Shown: positions 33,540-45,059 of the stretch, piece after piece | Numbering within the stretch: the stretch's first letter is position 1 | How the letters are laid out: every line of letters begins with the position of its first letter | NCBI GenBank assembly: GCA_003255025.1 | Contig: QANY01013163.1 | Location: 62,001 to 126,000, forward strand | DNA from: Datisca glomerata | Taxonomy: Eukaryota > Streptophyta > Magnoliopsida > Cucurbitales > Datiscaceae | Direction of reading: 5' to 3' | DNA: 64,000 nt | The notes under the pieces: generated by a model | The model's input: only the letters and a program-made list of their open reading frames with translations | Database searches by the model: none | Told to the model about the DNA's origin: nothing | Made by a program: the position numbers and the translations under genes

Positions 33540-34347
33540 GATAGCGGAACCTTACCTAAATGAAATTAATCATAAGTTCAAGTTTAAATTAGTTTTCTTA
33601 CCGGAATATAATGCTATGAATTTTGGTGTGCACATGTAACGAAATATAAAGTTGGGTACGTTGACACATGGTACAATATTAAGAGCTCATACCTAACTTG
33701 ATTTTTTGATATGTAAGACTATATTACCCATTTACTCATAAAAGTGACATCTTTGTCACTAAAGTATAAGAGGCAGTGGAAATAGTCTCAATATTTGATT
33801 AAAATGTGAAACAACCTAATCTATATTTTTGAAAACGAATATAAATTTTATCTTTGATGTGTGAATTACCCAAAAATTCTTCAATTTGCTTCAAGTTTTG
33901 AGTCTCAAACTCTACGCCAATCACATTCTCGATCTGTGTGTTGTCCACATTGAAGCTGAGCGCCCAGTCGGTGCTCAACATACTCAGTTCTTACCAGCGT
34001 ATGATTTTGAATCGTGTGAATACCTAAACCTTGTAATCATATGCGCTATTCCTTTCCAACTCTGTCGATCAGTCAGTAGGCGGCCTTAAGCGTATCCCTC
34101 TCAGCATGACATTCATCTAATTGTTGCGCAAGCTTGGCAAGAGGTCTTCTCTGACAACCGCTCCTCAAGCTCGACCCTGTCATGAAGGAGATTGCTGGTT
34201 TGGCTTCAAATTTTGCATTCCTCAGGACTTCGAAGATTTCGTGTCTTCATCCTTGCGAGCGCAACCTGAGCCTAGGCGGTTTTATTCTTTCACCTCTCTC
34301 TCTTTTAGCAAAGCAAGGAGCATGTAGTGACAACTCGAATTGGATAT
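33540..34347. other. Unassigned DNA with traces of coding composition
   Basis: From about 33950 to 34330 the base composition is less AT-rich. Minus-strand frames contain PLAKLAQQLDECHAERDTLK and DWALSFNVDNTQIENVIGVE, which look protein-like but which I cannot assign. The first could be a coiled-coil piece. Element B inserts at 34348, so this may be a broken gene or older transposon. Confidence 0.3.
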
Positions 34348-34865
34348 TGTAAAGGAAAAAATTCACGATCTTTAAGAATTAATCGTGAATTTTCTGCATC
34401 ATAATATGAAAATATAGAGAATACTTAAAAGAGAGAATGCGAGAATAAAGACACTACGATTTACGTGGAAAACCCTTAAAGGGAAGAAAAACCACAGGGA
34501 GATTTTGATAGTATTTCATTATAGATGTTGAGTTTTGTTGTCTACTTTTATTTATAGGCCTTCAATCGGTTACATAGAATCTGATACAACTTATCTAATT
34601 CTATCTGAAAATTTGATCAACAGAATATTCTCTGAGATCTAGCTTATCAATATTAACAACTTAATAAATCTTGACCGTCTGATCAATCCAATGGTCTTGA
34701 TTAGTTTTTTTTTTTGGATTGTCACGTCGGCAATCCTGTACTTTCGTCTGATTAGTCTATTCTTCATAACCGCCTAGTTGATCTTACGATTCTCGCTCTA
34801 TCTTCTCGTCGATAGAGTTTTCGGTCTAGACCTTACCATGTGTCATGTGAAATTTTGAATGTTCA
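34348..34865 (-). repeat. LTR of element B
   Basis: On plus it starts TGTAAAGGAAAAAATTCACG and ends TTTTGAATGTTCA, giving TG...CA ends. It shares GTGGAAAACCCTTAAAG, TCTGATACAACTTATCTAAT and CATGTGTCATGTGAAATTTT-type text with the LTRs of element A. An internal poly-T run is at 34705. Confidence 0.8.
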
Positions 34866-34877
34866 TTGGCCCCCATT
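34866..34877 (-). other. Polypurine tract of element B
   Basis: Minus strand reads AATGGGGGCCAA immediately before the LTR, matching the equivalent site in element A. This supports the minus orientation. Confidence 0.75.
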
Positions 34878-35669
34878 ACACTCAATAAAATTTCATTTCA
34901 TTCGTTGATGTGTAATGATGAGCTTCTCTTGTTCTGATGTTACGTCTATCTGTTTCTGTTCTCACGCGCTTTTTGGAAACATGTGATGTAGTTTTTCAAA
35001 AACTTTTTTGACTGTCTACTGTCAGCGACGACTTCTTCTTTTCTTTTTGTCGTAATGTTCTTTTGTCTCCGTTCACAAATGCTTTGTGATTGTTGAGTAA
35101 CTCATTTGTCAGCTTATTGTTGATGATGATTATTTCTCCTTCATTTGCTGTTATGCCTTTCCGTTCCTCACTGCAAGCTTATTGATAAAAAATTTCCCAT
35201 TTTCTTCATTTTTCATTTTTATCTCGTACATTAAGATCTGTGTCAAGAATGTTGTACAATAACATAATAATTTATTGAGATGAGTACCGAGCGAGTGTAT
35301 AATTTCATAATTACATCGCATGAGTTTGAGTTTGATATTCTGCATTGGTTGGTAGAGTTTCTACTGTTTCCTTGTTTTCTTTTTCCTTTTTGTTTCTTAT
35401 TTTCCCTTTGTACTTTTTCTTCGAACAATATGAATAACTCTGTTTGTGTAATTTTTCTTCTATTGAACTTCCTTTTGTTGTACTTCATTTAAAGACTTAG
35501 TAAAATTTAGGGATCAAAATCTGATATTGTGCCGACTTCAAGCTTTCAACGAAATCCGTTCTTAAATACTTAGGAAACTTTTGGCTCCCAGTTCTCTTGG
35601 GAGTAACTATATTTTTTTGTGAAATTTGTTCCCAAGGATAAGACTTTAATTTTTTTTTTATGATATACA

Positions 35670-36345
35670 TATTTCCTCAAGGACATAGGTTAAAATAAAG
35701 AACCATGATCCCGTCTTCATTCTGAAAGAAAGAATTACGAACTGTCATTTTCTTTTAAGAGCAAGACTTAGGTTCAAATAAAAAATCATGACCCTATTTT
35801 TATTATGAGAGAAGAGACTTACGAATTGCCCGTTTTCAAGGACTTATGTTCAAATAAAGAACCATGACCCCGTTTTCATTTTTCGCATTCTGGGAGATTG
35901 TTTCACAAACTGTCTGCTCCCACGGACTTAGGTTCAAATAAAGAACCATTGCCCCCTCTTTATTCTGAGAGTAGGACTTATTAATTGCCCCTTCCAAATA
36001 CTTACACCCTTAGTTCGTTCTGAGAGTAGGACTTATGAACTGCCCCTCCCAAAGACTGACGCCTTTAGTTCCTTCTGAGAATATGACTTATGAATTGCCC
36101 ATCCCAAGGACTTACACCCTTAGTTCGTTCTGAAAGTGAGATTTATGAATTGTCCTTCCCAAGGACTTACGCTCTTAGTTCCTTCTGAGAGTAGGACTTA
36201 TGAATTACCCCTCCCAAGGACTCACACCCTTAGTTCCTTCTTAGCGAGAACTTATAAACTACCCCTCCCAATTACTTACGCCTTTAATTTCTTTAGAGAA
36301 CATGATTTACGAACTGCCTGCTCTCAAGGACTCACGCCCTAATTC
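35670..36345. repeat. Minisatellite blocks in element B
   Basis: The first block (35680-35960) has units with TTAGGTTCAAATAAAGAACC and GACTTACGAATTGCCCG. The second (35960-36345) has ~60-bp units with CCAAGGACTTACGCCCTTAG, TTCCTTCTGAGAGTAGGACT and GAACTGCCCC. The frame at 36136-36342 is a translation of this repeat, not a gene. Confidence 0.8.
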
Positions 36346-36369
36346 CCATTGTTGTTGAAGAAGAGAGAA

Positions 36370-37960
36370 AGTTGGTGCCAAGTATTTGTCTTGTAAGCAG
36401 TCTGCACGTTATTATGCCATAAATTTTGATCGAAAGTTCCAAATTGAATTCCATGAAATTCTTTAAGAAGTTGATTTTCATATGCTTATGATGATATGTC
36501 ATTTATCATGTAATTGTATTCCTAGCTGGTACAGTTTAATTAACAAATTTGACCCTTCTGCATAATATGCTTTCCGTGACTTTTGATCGAATTCTACAAA
36601 CCGAATTCTGTAAAATTCTCCAAGAAATAGACTTTTGTATCTTTCCGATGATGTAAGATTCACCGTATAGTTGGCTTTCATCAAATACAGTTTAATTTCT
36701 GAAATTGACCGTTATGCATATTCTGCTTTCTCAAATAGCCTTCACTAAAATTGTCATAACTTTTACTCGAAAAATCCAAATCGAGTACTACAAAATTCTT
36801 TAAAAAGTAGATCCATAGTTTTATAATATTTTCTATGTAATAGTATCAATATTGATATAATTTAAAAATTAAATTTTAGAAGCTTACCTATATTAACTTT
36901 CCAGAATAGCACCAACAAGAGCTGCCATAACTTTTGATCGGGAGTTTCAAATTAATTTTCATAAAATTCTTCACAAGGTTGATTTCTGTATCTTTCTGTT
37001 CATATAAGATTCATTATTTAGTTGATCCCCAAGTAAATGCAGTTTAATTTCCGAATTTAAGGTTCTGCATATTCTACTTTCTCGGACAGTCTTTACGAAA
37101 ATCATCCTAACTTTTTGTTGTGAGCTCCAAAATCAATTACGTAAAATTTCTCAAGACTTGTACTTCCATATATTTGTAATAATATATGATTATGCATGTC
37201 GAGGGCTCCCAACTGATACAATATAATTTCCTAAATTTCTGCGTAATCTTCATTTCTGAACAACGTGTATTGAAACTATCATAACTTTTGATTGGAAGCT
37301 CCAAATTGAATTCTATAAAATTTTCCAATCAGTAGACTTTTGTATCTTTCCGATGATATAGGAATCACTTTACAATTGACTTCAATTGAATACAATTTAA
37401 TTTTCGAATTTGACCATTCTACCTATTTTACTTTCTCGAAGAGCCTTCACAAAAAATGTCATAACTTTTACTCGAGAGCTCCAAATCCAGTTCTGCAAAA
37501 TTCTTCAAGAAGTAGATATCTATAATTTTCTAATGATATATTATTGTATATGTAACAAAATAAAAATTGATACATTATAAAAATTTAATTTGAGAAGCAT
37601 TCATATATTTACTATCCTGAATAGCACCAATGAGAGCTGCAATAACTTTTGATCGGGAGCTTCAAATTGATTTTCGTAAAATTCTTCACAAGGCTAACTT
37701 CTGTATCTTTCAGTTGATATAAGATTCGTCATGTAGTTGGCCCCCCAGTTGATACATAATAATTTTGAAATTTACTGTTATGTATAATTTTTGTTTCTGA
37801 ATAGCTTTCATGCAAATTGTTGCAATTTTTGCCTCCGAGCTTCGAATTGAGTTCCGCAAAATTCTTCAGGAAGCTAATTTATATATCTTTCAAATGATGC
37901 ATGATTTTATATGTATCACTTTTTCATTCGGTACAGTTTAAAAGCTAAATTTGATTGATA
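36370..37960. repeat. ~176-bp repeat array with higher-order structure
   Basis: About nine units are marked by CATAACTTTT-like starts near 36415, 36583, 36757, 36925, 37107, 37280, 37458, 37640 and 37822. Neighbouring units are clearly diverged. Units four apart are much more alike: 36583 with 37280, 36757 with 37458, 36925 with 37640. That gives a higher-order period of about 700 bp. The array lies inside a retrotransposon interior. Confidence 0.8.
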
Positions 37961-38398
37961 TGTAATGGATTGTACGTCAAAGACCATCATGGTAAGATGA
38001 TCGAGCGTTAAGTTGGCCGAGCTAAATACACTATTTTTAGTGTCTCGAGTTAGATGCATGATCTAAAAAATAAATGATATTCCAGTTTGATAATGTTTAA
38101 AAACTCAAATCAGTTTAGGTCTGGTGTAATAAATTATTTACATGACGCTCGATTATGAGATAGTATCATGCTAATGTTTATTTGGTTGAGCTATCAATAT
38201 GTTTATACTAGCCGGTCCAAGTTTTATAAATGTGATTTATGCTAAAACATGTTAAAAATGATCATATGCACTTCAATTTTTGAGATTATGCATCAGATAA
38301 TAAATTCACATTTTTAATTTACAAAAAATTCATATTTAAGTGAAATAAAGTAATTAAATAGGTGAATACTTAGTTTTGAGTTTAATGTATTTTTGTAA

Positions 38399-38662
38399 AT
38401 GTCGTTTGCAAGTCTTAATTTCATTGGCCGCTCCTTGTCAGCCATTTTTCCACTTTCCCTTCATGCCCCTTCATTCTTGGTTTCAGTTTGTGAGATTTTC
38501 ATTTTTGGAACTTTAGGTTCGGGGTTTCTATTTTCCGCTTACAGTCTGCATCCATTCATTGTTCATTTCGTTGTGAATTTACTTTGCAAGCCGTCATTTA
38601 CATTTCATTGCTCGTTCATCTCTTATTTTCTTGCACTTTTGCATAAAGAAAAGAAAAGATAA
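38399..38662 (+). CDS. Antisense frame shared by elements B and C
   Basis: This 87-residue frame runs antisense to element B. It contains PSFLVSVCEIFIFGTLGSGF and LFSAYSLHPF and is strongly hydrophobic. Element C has a related frame at 43654-43905 on minus (SFLVSVCELYAFGTFSLGLP and FTAYGL), also antisense to its element. I recognise no family. The resemblance may only reflect DNA-level homology between element copies. Element A keeps only the right-hand part of this segment (about 23850-23915). Whether anything is translated is unknown. Confidence 0.2.
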   Translation: MSFASLNFIGRSLSAIFPLSLHAPSFLVSVCEIFIFGTLGSGFLFSAYSLHPFIVHFVVNLLCKPSFTFHCSFISYFLALLHKEKKR

Positions 38663-39011
38663 ATTTTTTTAAAATACACATCAAATTCTAAGTTTCTGCT
38701 CATCCATCATGAAAATCTTCTTTTATTTTTTTAAGCTTGGGATAAGCTTAAATTCAAAACTTGATTTAGAATTTAAAATTCAAAAATTCATTCATCGTGC
38801 ATCAGATTGGTTTGAATATGGTTTACAGTATTGAAACTTTCACGTTATCCATAATAGGGTCAAGCTATAAATTTTGTCAAGATAAATGACCTAAATAGGA
38901 TAAATGTAATTTCTATAATTACATTAAAGTATGGTAAAATTTAAACTAGAGAGCTAGTAAATTATGCCCTACACAAATAGCGTAGAATTCATTTCTACTA
39001 ATTTCATATGC

Positions 39012-39089
39012 TTGAACGATTGTGTAAACATATTTTTCAAGACATTATACTTGAACGATTGTGTAAACATATTTTTCAAGACATTATAC
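39012..39089. repeat. 39-bp tandem duplication in element B
   Basis: CTTGAACGATTGTGTAAACA...GACATTATA occurs twice in succession. Element A has the segment once near 24490, so the duplication is private to B. Confidence 0.9.
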
Positions 39090-39559
39090 GATATGAGCAT
39101 GTAATTATTTATTTATTTAACGGATAATATATGTATTTAGAGGCAAAGTAATAATTTAAAAAATAGATACTTAGCTTGCAATTTGATGTTCTGTATAAGA
39201 CGCGCCGTAGTTGAATTTTGAATGAGATTGAACTAATTCATTTTCTAGATTTTTTTGTGAAAGCTTGGAAAACTCATGAATCAAATCTCACAATTTTAAT
39301 GGAGATCATCGATGTGAACCTTGATTTTGAGAAAGTATGCAGATCTGAGCTATGATATTTACATCTGAATCTTGAAACTCCTTCTTGCCCGAGATATTAA
39401 ATTATGTTGATGTAAATAATTACACTATTCTCCTGACATTAAAAGTACATCTAATAGCATAATTTAATTAATGAGAATTTTGAAAATTAATTGCATAATA
39501 ATAACGTAAATAAACTTTCCCTTAGATGTTGTATTTATTGCGTATTCGCTCCGCCAGAA

Positions 39560-40105
39560 CTTTGACAAAATTGATTTGGAGGAGTTGAAGCGGTTCATTT
39601 GAAGGAGGGAGCATGCGTCGGGCCTATGAAGAGCTAGACAAGGCGCTGGGCTTGTTTCTGATGGACGCGCGGGTCGTGGACGGGTGGAGCTCGGGCGCAG
39701 CTCTCAACCGGGTCGTGAACGAGTCGCGCTAGTGGGCAGCGTGGGTTGGGCTTGTCGTGGCTTTGTTGGGCTGATCCGCGGGCTGGCCTGTCCTTGTAGA
39801 GTGTTGACTCGAAGCTGAATGGTCTGGGTAGGTCAACCCGGTAACTGGAAATAGGTAAGGACGATGACCACCACCGCAATGGCATGTGGGGGCGCGTGCG
39901 GTGGTCTCTGACGGCCTTTCTTGGGCGTGAATGGCTTTTAACCGACGGGAATCATGATCTGAACGTCTTTTATGGTGGTTTTGGGGTCTGAAAACGTGTT
40001 GACCGTTGTAGATCTGAGTTCTTATGCTCGGCGACGAAGGGAGCTTCTTCTCCATCGACTTCCATGGCCGTTTTCAGCATGAAAGTCTCTCGTCTCACAC
40101 AGATT
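39560..40105. repeat. GC-rich block of element B
   Basis: It matches the GC-rich block of element A, for example GTTGACTCGAAGCTGAATGG, GTAAGGACGATGACCACC and GAATGGCTTTTAACC. The Arg/Pro/His-rich minus frames at 39634-40055 are compositional by-products. Confidence 0.65.
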
Positions 40106-40136
40106 AGCTGCTTTTAGGATTGCAAAAACTATCCAC

Positions 40137-40439
40137 GTGTTAGAGATTTGTTTTATGTTTTCTTAAACATGTTCACATGGTCTTTATGGTTGTTGAACTA
40201 TGTCAACGTGTACTGCTTTGCTTTAGTTTATTTGTTTTGTTCAATTGTGTTTGTCCTAGTCTTTAGGAAGTTGTTGGGTTGTTAACCACGTATTGCAGTT
40301 CATGGCTTGTCTATAGCCTACTAGATTGTTTTTTTCTTTCTATATATTGAAGTAGAATTCTCTGTTTTGCGTAAAACTCTCTACTTTTACTTGATTTTGT
40401 ACGTTTCAATCCTCTGTTTCTTAAACTTTAAAACTAACA
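40137..40439. repeat. LTR-like segment (TGTTAG...CTAACA)
   Basis: The segment starts TGTTAGAG and ends AAACTAACA, with matching 6-bp ends and AT-rich text as in a short copia LTR. There is no clear target duplication, no PBS and no gag. ATCCACG occurs at 40130-40136 and again at 40455-40461, outside the proposed 3' edge, so the boundary may be misplaced. Confidence 0.3.
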
Positions 40440-40708
40440 GTTTCATCAACAATTAATCCACGATTCATCTTCAACGTTTGAATTTCACTGGAATAGTTAT
40501 CCACTTCATTTGTATCTATGGGAGTTCAAAGAATTTTACGTTTAATTCTTCTAACCCAATTACATTTTTTTCACAAAATATAAATAATAACATATGTCAC
40601 GTCATTGTTTTAACCACTACCATATAAGTTAGACTGTATATATGATTTCAACGCAGAAATAGTAGATAATAAATAAATAATTGAATTTCATTATTCATAG
40701 GCCTCAAA

Positions 40709-40840
40709 TTAGAGTAATGCAGAACAGTTACTGCTGCATAATGAAGTAAAATGTGATGAAAGTGGATGTAGGAGAATTACCGGCCCTAAAAGAACCAAGA
40801 GAACGATTAAGCAAAGCCAATTTGAAGGAGTCTTTTCCAT
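40709..40840 (-). CDS. Small signal-peptide-like ORF (43 residues)
   Basis: The ORF starts MEKTPSNWLCLIVLLVLLGP, a short charged N-terminus followed by a hydrophobic core as in a secretory signal peptide. It continues through a Ser/Cys-containing tail to a TAA. The tail contains three cysteines. A TATAAATT box lies about 55 bases upstream of the ATG (40895-40902, minus). The bases after GGGCCG read GTAATT, so a splice donor is also possible and this could be exon 1 of a longer secreted-protein gene whose later exons are unrecognised or lost. I do not recognise a family. Confidence 0.3.
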   Translation of the reverse strand: MEKTPSNWLCLIVLLVLLGPVILLHPLSSHFTSLCSSNCSALL

Positions 40841-40859
40841 ACTTTCAAGAACGTGTAAA

Positions 40860-41495
40860 ACTTTACTGAATCTCCATTGAAACATAGCTCTAGCAATTTA
40901 TAACATTTTTTACTAACTTTTATGTTACATTCTAATATATCATATTTTCTATTATTCTCCTACCTTTATTGGATGTTGACGAAAAGATAGATATCATTTT
41001 CAATTTTACAATCAATCATCTTTGTAAATGAACATAAAAAATTAAATTAGAACGACCCCTACTAAGTAAATAATTTGTTAATAATAAATAATTAATTAAA
41101 CCAAGAACATAAATGAATTTTTTCAATGATTTCTGCAGATTTTATTGAAGATTGGATAAATTTTTTGAAGCAAGTTGAATAAGCTTGAGTAGAATCTGAG
41201 AAAAAAATCATAGGCAATCATAAGAAAAAAAATTATCGCAAGTTACTCTTGACGATTACAAGACAAGTGAAAGGATAATATAGTAAGTCCGTATTTAACT
41301 TAGTCTTCCTAAACTTAAAAATGATCATTTTTACATGTATACATATGAATGATCATTCTTTCATATAAGTTAATAAAAAGACCATCTACTTCAATTTTTC
41401 ATTTTCCTAATCGTTACAAAAGTTATACTTAACCATATTAGATTATGCAACGAATCTAAATAAGTTTGGTATCGCAATCAATGGCTTACGGTATA
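40860..41495. other. Intergenic DNA
   Basis: Apart from the TATA-like box at 40895-40902 I see no features. AT-rich with no long frame. Confidence 0.4.
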
Positions 41496-42042
41496 TAAGG
41501 ATGTCAAGTTGGTGGGCTCCCTATTTTAGGTGACTTGGGGTGGGGATATTGAATCCTTATTAGGATCGGGTTACCAAAGGATTCTCCACCCCTTCCTTTA
41601 TGATTGTTATGTGTATAATTTTTCAGCTTCGAGCTAATGTCACGGCAAAGGTGAAGAAGACATCAATGTATGAAGAGAGAATCTTAGAAGTAAAAGAAAT
41701 GAAGATCGTTTATAAGAAAAATAATGTAGAAATTATCTTACTTGAAGGCTAAGTTACGGAGTTAGTGTCGAGAACCAAAAAAATAATGCTAGAACCAGGT
41801 TGGAATATAGGGTTATAGTTTTAATATAATATAAATATATTTAAAATTATATAAAAATAAATTGGGTGAGGATGGGGCAGGTGCGGAGCGGGGATTGCAA
41901 TTTTCGTTCTAGCCTATAACCGCACGAGTTTATTTACAATCACATGTATTTGCCCCATCATCAATTTATTTACTAAATTTTCAACCTATTAGAGGTGGAT
42001 CCCCACAAATTCAGAGACCTACCAGTGATTTTGACATCCTTA
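41496..42042. mobile_element. hAT-like non-autonomous element 4 (TAAGGATGTCAA ends)
   Basis: The termini TAAGGATGTCAA and TTGACATCCTTA are a perfect 12-bp inverted repeat close to the TAGGGATGTCAA ends common in plant hAT-type elements. GC-rich subterminal text such as GGGGTGGGGATATTGAATCC is followed by an AT-rich middle. The flanks ACGGTATA and AGTGGATA match at only 5 of 8 positions, so the target duplication is uncertain. Confidence 0.55.
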
Positions 42043-42379
42043 AGTGGATATATATTCTTTAAAGGTTGGTCAAGCCATTTAATAAGAAACCAAATTAGTA
42101 ACTGTTATCAGTATATATAATAAATGAGAGAGAGTCAATGAAGTGGCTTGACTGTTATAAGGTGATTAACTTTATTATCCCTTTAAACGAAAAATATTTA
42201 AAAAAAAACAGTGACTGCAAAGCCGTAAATGAAGTTTTGATTGGCCATGATATTATGTCAACCAATCATATTTTAATGTTTCACTTATTAAAAAATATTA
42301 AAATTATTAAATGATGGATGAGTTACATATTTACCCTTTAATTATTGAATTGGTCCTGAACATAACTCTCAATGTTATC
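42043..42379. other. Intergenic DNA left of element C
   Basis: No gene recognised. It ends in TTATC, the left target duplication of element C. Confidence 0.4.
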
Positions 42380-42879
42380 TGAACGGGAATTATTTGAACT
42401 AGCTGTCATGTCATTAAAGAAAAATCTCAGAGCCAATCAGAGAAGAGACAATGGATCATTGATGTGGCAACTAGATAGCTATAAGATTGAATAAACGGAC
42501 GAGATCGATTCATATTGATATCACTGACTGGGTCAAAGGAAAATATTCTTTATATCCCTTTTTTGTTCTAAATAGGTTAAGTAAATCAGATATTGTGTAA
42601 TCAATTTATGTTCAAACTGAGCCTATAAATCAAGGGACAATCTTTGTAATCAGTAGATTCTCAACACACAAAAAAGCACAACGTGTAGCCTGCATTAATC
42701 TTGTAACTATTTTCTTCATAATGAAAATACTGCCAAAAACTTTCTGAAGATTTTTTCATAAAAGGATTTTTCACATAAATTATAGTGTTTATTACTCCCC
42801 TTATTCATTCGTTATCTTCTCATTATTCTGTAGAAAATTCACGCTAAATTCTACAAACCATGAATTTTTTTCCTTAACA
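42380..42879 (+). repeat. 5' LTR of element C
   Basis: Exactly 500 bp, TG...CA. It aligns throughout with the 3' LTR, including TCATATTGATATCA, CAATTTATGTTCAAA and TTATAGTGTTTATTACT. At 42396-42398 it keeps the uninterrupted GAA target of the CACTA element that split the 3' LTR. Confidence 0.9.
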
Positions 42880-42898
42880 ATCGGTACTTTCATTAAGA
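42880..42898 (+). other. Putative primer-binding region of element C
   Basis: ATCGGTACTTTCATTAAGAG follows the LTR directly. Element A has TTTGGTACTTCACTGAGAG at the same place on its own strand. The specific tRNA is not identified from the sequence. Confidence 0.5.
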
Positions 42899-43653
42899 GT
42901 GAATCAACGCTCATGATTCTCATCTCTTCTTACTTTTGTACACGAAACTTTAGACATCTAAAAAATCAAGTTCTCTAAAAGACAATCGAATCAGTTGTTG
43001 CCCTTAAGATGAAGAACACATCTGAGATACGAGATTTGAAGAACGAGAAACAACTTTGAAGAATATCAAAGTGGGGGTACCAAAATCTCGATGACGGTAT
43101 TGTAAAATAATATGAAACTTGAAGAAAAGAAGGGAAACGATTCAGAATATTGACTGGGGGAATCAAATTCTGAATTCCATGACAATACGGAAAGGCGGTA
43201 GACTCGTTCTTTTAATATTCTTTTAACAAATTGGCATATGTTCCATATTTTTATCATAGTATTTTATGTTAAAAGAGAGCATGAATAGATCTAAAAAAAT
43301 TCATAAAAACTTTGAAGGGTTTTGTTAAACCAATTGAAAATAAATAGATTCTAAAAGTTTAAATTATATGAATAATATAATATTCTATCTAAAAATTTGT
43401 TATAAATTTATTTTGAATTTAAAAATTTGTTATGATAAATTTATTTTGAATTTAAATTCTAAATCAAATTTTGAATTTGAATTCTAAATCAGATTTTAAA
43501 TTCTAAATCAACTTTTTAATTCTAAACTCAATTTTAAATTTGAATTCTAAATCAAATCTTAAATCTAAACTTATCTTAAACAATCTGATTTTAAAAAAAA
43601 TCATGCTGATGAATAATAACATAAAGTTTATCTTTATGATAATCTATGTATTT

Positions 43654-43905
43654 TCAGAGGTTTTTCCTTTCTTGTTTATATGCAAAAGTATAGAAAAATA
43701 AAATTGCATTGGCGATGAAACGTAAGCGATCAACTTGCAAAGTAATTTTGCAACGTAAATGCACAAAGCGTTGTAGACCGTATGCGGTAAATGGGAGCCC
43801 CAAACTGAAAGTTCCAAAAGCGTAAAGCTCACAAACCGAAACCAAGAATGAAAAGGCATAAAAGGGAAAGCAGAAAAATGACGGACAAAGAGCGGCCAAT
43901 GACAA
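43654..43905 (-). CDS. Antisense frame of element C, related to 38399-38662
   Basis: This 83-residue minus frame includes SFLVSVCELYAFGTFSLGLP and FTAYGLQRFVHL, matching the frame in element B. An overlapping 105-residue frame (43644-43961) covers the same DNA in another phase, which argues for caution. No known family and no evidence of expression. Confidence 0.2.
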   Translation of the reverse strand: MSLAALCPSFFCFPFYAFSFLVSVCELYAFGTFSLGLPFTAYGLQRFVHLRCKITLQVDRLRFIANAILFFYTFAYKQERKNL

Positions 43906-45059
43906 ATGAAAGAATCAGTTAGGTCTACATGAAAGAAAATGAGAGCCAAAGGAAAACACAAGTTGCTTCCAAAACGGAAGATATTCTCAACAACAAGTTG
44001 TTCACCAATCTAAAATTCCCCACAAATCGGAAGTTTCTCGCGGTGCTTGAAATCATAATGAGGTGCTTGCAAAAGGAAAGTCTGAGCGGCTGCCTCCGAC
44101 AAAAACTCAGAACTTACAAACGAAATTCAGAAAATACCGTGAACAAAGACTCAGAACAGTAATGAAATGCAAGAGTTTTGAAATGGTGATGGTTAAGAAT
44201 GAAATTTTCTCCCCAAACCACAAAAACACTTCATCATTAGAAAGATGAGATGCTTGTTAAATGGGAACGAGAAGGAGTTAGAATAATTAACAAACATTAA
44301 TGGGAAAGACCCATAAACGATACCATAGAGCGGAAGCGATGAAAGGTGGAGCTTATGAATGGTAACTCTAAAATACTCAAGGATGGAACCTGTGGTGAGG
44401 ATACTGGTAAATGAAATTCAGCTCTTAGACAGAAGAACAAAGAAAAATCCAGCCGAGAATTTGTCACAAGAAAATTTCAAGACTGCTGCAAAGAAAAAGA
44501 GGGGAAAATCTCAATAGTCTCAATTGCTCAAATCAATTGTTGCGATCTCCAAAACATCAAGACTCAATAAACCTCTACCGCTCGATATTCAGAAAAGCAC
44601 ATTGAACTCGAAGCTAAGCATTAACTTTTGAATTATTTTTCTTCTCTTAAATATGTCATTTTATCCATTAAAATGTGAATTTATACATTGTCTGGTGCAT
44701 GATCATCCATCAAATTAAAATTCTTAATAGAGATTGACCTTACATCAATTGACTGGGGCATGATTAACCTAAAATTTAGTATATATCCACATGCTTCAAC
44801 TGTGCTAGCATAAACTACATTTACCATATTTGGGTCAACAACTATAAATATGTTGGTAGCTCAACCATATAAACACTAGCATAACTCTATCATAATATAA
44901 ACCATAGTCGAGCAACATGTACATAACTTAGTACACCATGCCTAAGTTGATTTGAGTTCCTATATTTATCAACTCAAAATGACTTTTCTAAGATCGTGCA
45001 TCCAACTCGAGACACTAAAAATAGTGTATTTAACTCAGTCAATTTAACACTTGATCATC

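Larger units (their letters stand above)
34348..40105 (-). mobile_element. Non-autonomous LTR retrotransposon B (truncated)
   Basis: One LTR (34348-34865) and 5.2 kb of interior align with element A in order: repeat blocks, ~176-bp units, the antisense frame and the GC-rich block. The PBS end and 5' LTR are missing: homology to A stops near TCTCTCGTCTCACACAGATT at about 40105. No pol domain is recognisable. The left flank is GATAT, and no target duplication can be scored because the other end is lost. Confidence 0.8.

Noticed and set aside
39634..40055. Arg/His/Pro-rich frames of 83 and 108 residues
   Set aside because: They overlap in different phases of a GC-rich non-coding block shared with element A and match no known protein.
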